From the NCBI RefSeq assembly GCF_910592395.1, contig NC_088320.1, positions 2,912,001 through 2,976,000 on the forward strand: a stretch of 64,000 bases of DNA. The letters are read 5' to 3'. This document shows positions 63,101 through 64,000 of this stretch, in pieces. The translations under genes were made by a program, and so were the position numbers. Source of the stretch: Lineus longissimus (taxonomy: Eukaryota > Nemertea > Pilidiophora > Heteronemertea > Lineidae). Below the pieces are notes generated by a model. That model saw only the letters and a list, made by a program, of their open reading frames with translations, was not told where the DNA came from and searched no databases. Each line of letters begins with the position of its first letter. Position 1 is the first letter of the stretch.

Positions 63101-63657
63101 AGATTGGCAAAATGGGTCTTAGGATTATATTTTAGCTGACCAATAAAAAGTCGCAGATCAATATCTTTCACTTGGGTCACGTGCCGTGTACACTACGAAC
63201 CATTTCCTGCCCCACCGGGATGCCACCCTCAGCAGAGGCCGTCGTTTAACCACCGTAAAGGTTTCAAAGCGCTGTTGACTTCTCCAATGAGAAATTACAG
63301 AACATATTTAGCGAAAATCGATGGTCAGTATATTAGTTGGTTGGACTTTTAATTTCCTGTTTGGAAAGATTCGATGCGGTGGTGAATTCTGTTCTGATTA
63401 ATGCGGGGATTTCATGCAATTGACTCATGAGATCATATGGGACTGAATATTGTTGTGAAGCATCATACGGATTCTTTATTCTGGATTCCCGATCGGAATT
63501 CCTGCATTGTGCACGTCGCCATACAGTAATGTACGTGTGACATTCTATCGCATCACAACGGAGCCGGACCTTCTGACCCTGCGTCCATGCGTGAGCAAAA
63601 TATGTTATATGGTGGAGGTGCTCTACACGTGATATGAAACGCAACACTTCCATGATG
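60200..63657. other. No supported gene; one 16-bp repeat pair
   Basis: AGGTGCAGCGAACTCG occurs at 61425-61440 and 62994-63009, with weak similarity on both sides, possibly an old duplicated or dispersed sequence. The plus frame 61310-61648 (112 codons) includes the first copy; it is A+T-rich and unrecognised. Confidence 0.5.
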
Positions 63658-63830
63658 CATGACGTTATGTTGCCAGTTAGTAGAATTTAAGCCTAGCTCA
63701 ATACACGGCCTATTGTCTTCAAACAAAGCCCACTCTCACTAAGGTCTGAATCCCCATTGTTCTACTGATCAAAGGGTCATCAGGGCAAATCTTGGTGACA
63801 TCGATTCCCAAAAAACAGCTTTTGTTGTCC
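63658..63830 (-). mobile_element. TIR element copy 4, left part missing
   Basis: On the minus strand the sequence matches the family from AAAGCTGTTTTTTGGG, through CAAGATTTGCCCTGATGACC and one 70-bp segment (GTGAGAGTGGGCTTTGTTTG...), to the terminal repeat, seen on plus as CATGACGTTATGTTGCC at 63658-63674. The left terminal repeat was not found upstream on minus, so the copy is truncated or diverged. An 80-codon frame covers it but is not supported. Confidence 0.65.
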
Positions 63831-63834
63831 AGGT

Positions 63835-64000
63835 ACTGATTATTGAAGACATCTTGTTTGAGACGATATTTTAATTCACGGAAGAAATAATCACGTTGGC
63901 CACCCTGCGACGTCCGGTGTGCAAGGGATAGTAGTCCTAGGGCTGATAGTCCGTGTAACAATAGCCCGCATTGCTAAATGTTTTGGTTAGGGTTAGCGGT
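63835..64000. other. No supported feature
   Basis: Nothing recognisable up to the window end. Confidence 0.5.

Noticed and set aside
1-64000. A prokaryotic or viral gene system
   Set aside because: There are no long adjacent genes, ribosome-binding sites or recognisable enzyme motifs. SINE structure, minisatellites and composition indicate animal nuclear DNA.

Overview
This window looks like nuclear DNA of an animal, most likely a marine invertebrate (a lophotrochozoan such as a mollusc or brachiopod would fit, but the sequence does not prove it). It is A+T-rich (about 60% by eye) and has almost no long open frames. It is full of short ACATGTA/TACATGTA motifs and AT-rich stretches with GCGAAAAT-type words. 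It carries a tRNA-derived SINE, a small terminal-inverted-repeat (TIR) element family, long hairpins and several minisatellites. There are no operons, Shine-Dalgarno sites, CRISPR arrays or phage and defence genes. I read it as a gene desert or a very long intron or intergenic region, possibly crossed by a few exons that cannot be proven without RNA or homology data. Layout: 1-3.3 kb holds nothing clear except one degenerate direct repeat. 3.39-4.02 kb is a 15-bp minisatellite of about 42 units, open in several frames on both strands only because 15 is divisible by 3. 8.68-9.30 kb is a 70-71 bp minisatellite. 12.98-13.23 kb is a near-perfect 246-bp hairpin with 114-bp arms and a possible 5-bp target duplication. 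15.51-15.77 kb is a tRNA-derived SINE on the minus strand, with A and B boxes, a (TTC/GAA)8 tail and a 10-bp target duplication. 20.63-21.34 kb is a TIR element whose internal 70-bp segment has expanded to eight copies; unexpanded relatives lie at 45.03-45.25, 51.50-51.77 and 63.66-63.83 kb. 23.36-24.22 kb (minus) holds three clustered open segments with protein-like composition. 33.85-33.97, 37.60-37.72 and 44.18-44.35 kb are smaller foldbacks. 45.83-46.00 kb looks like a promoter (CRE, CCAAT box, AAGATGGCGGC). 47.05-47.40 kb is a 69-bp minisatellite. 53.76-54.43 kb (minus) holds a possible pair of exons that join in phase. 59.80-60.17 kb is a degenerate repeat of about 124 bp behind the longest apparent frame outside the 15-bp array. 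The two best-supported mobile items are the SINE (established architecture, all landmarks visible) and the four-copy TIR family, which I do not recognise. The latter shows an internal minisatellite arising within one copy. All protein-coding calls are tentative: in 64 kb of such DNA, open frames of 100-140 codons, and perhaps one near 180, are expected by chance, so their confidences are low.
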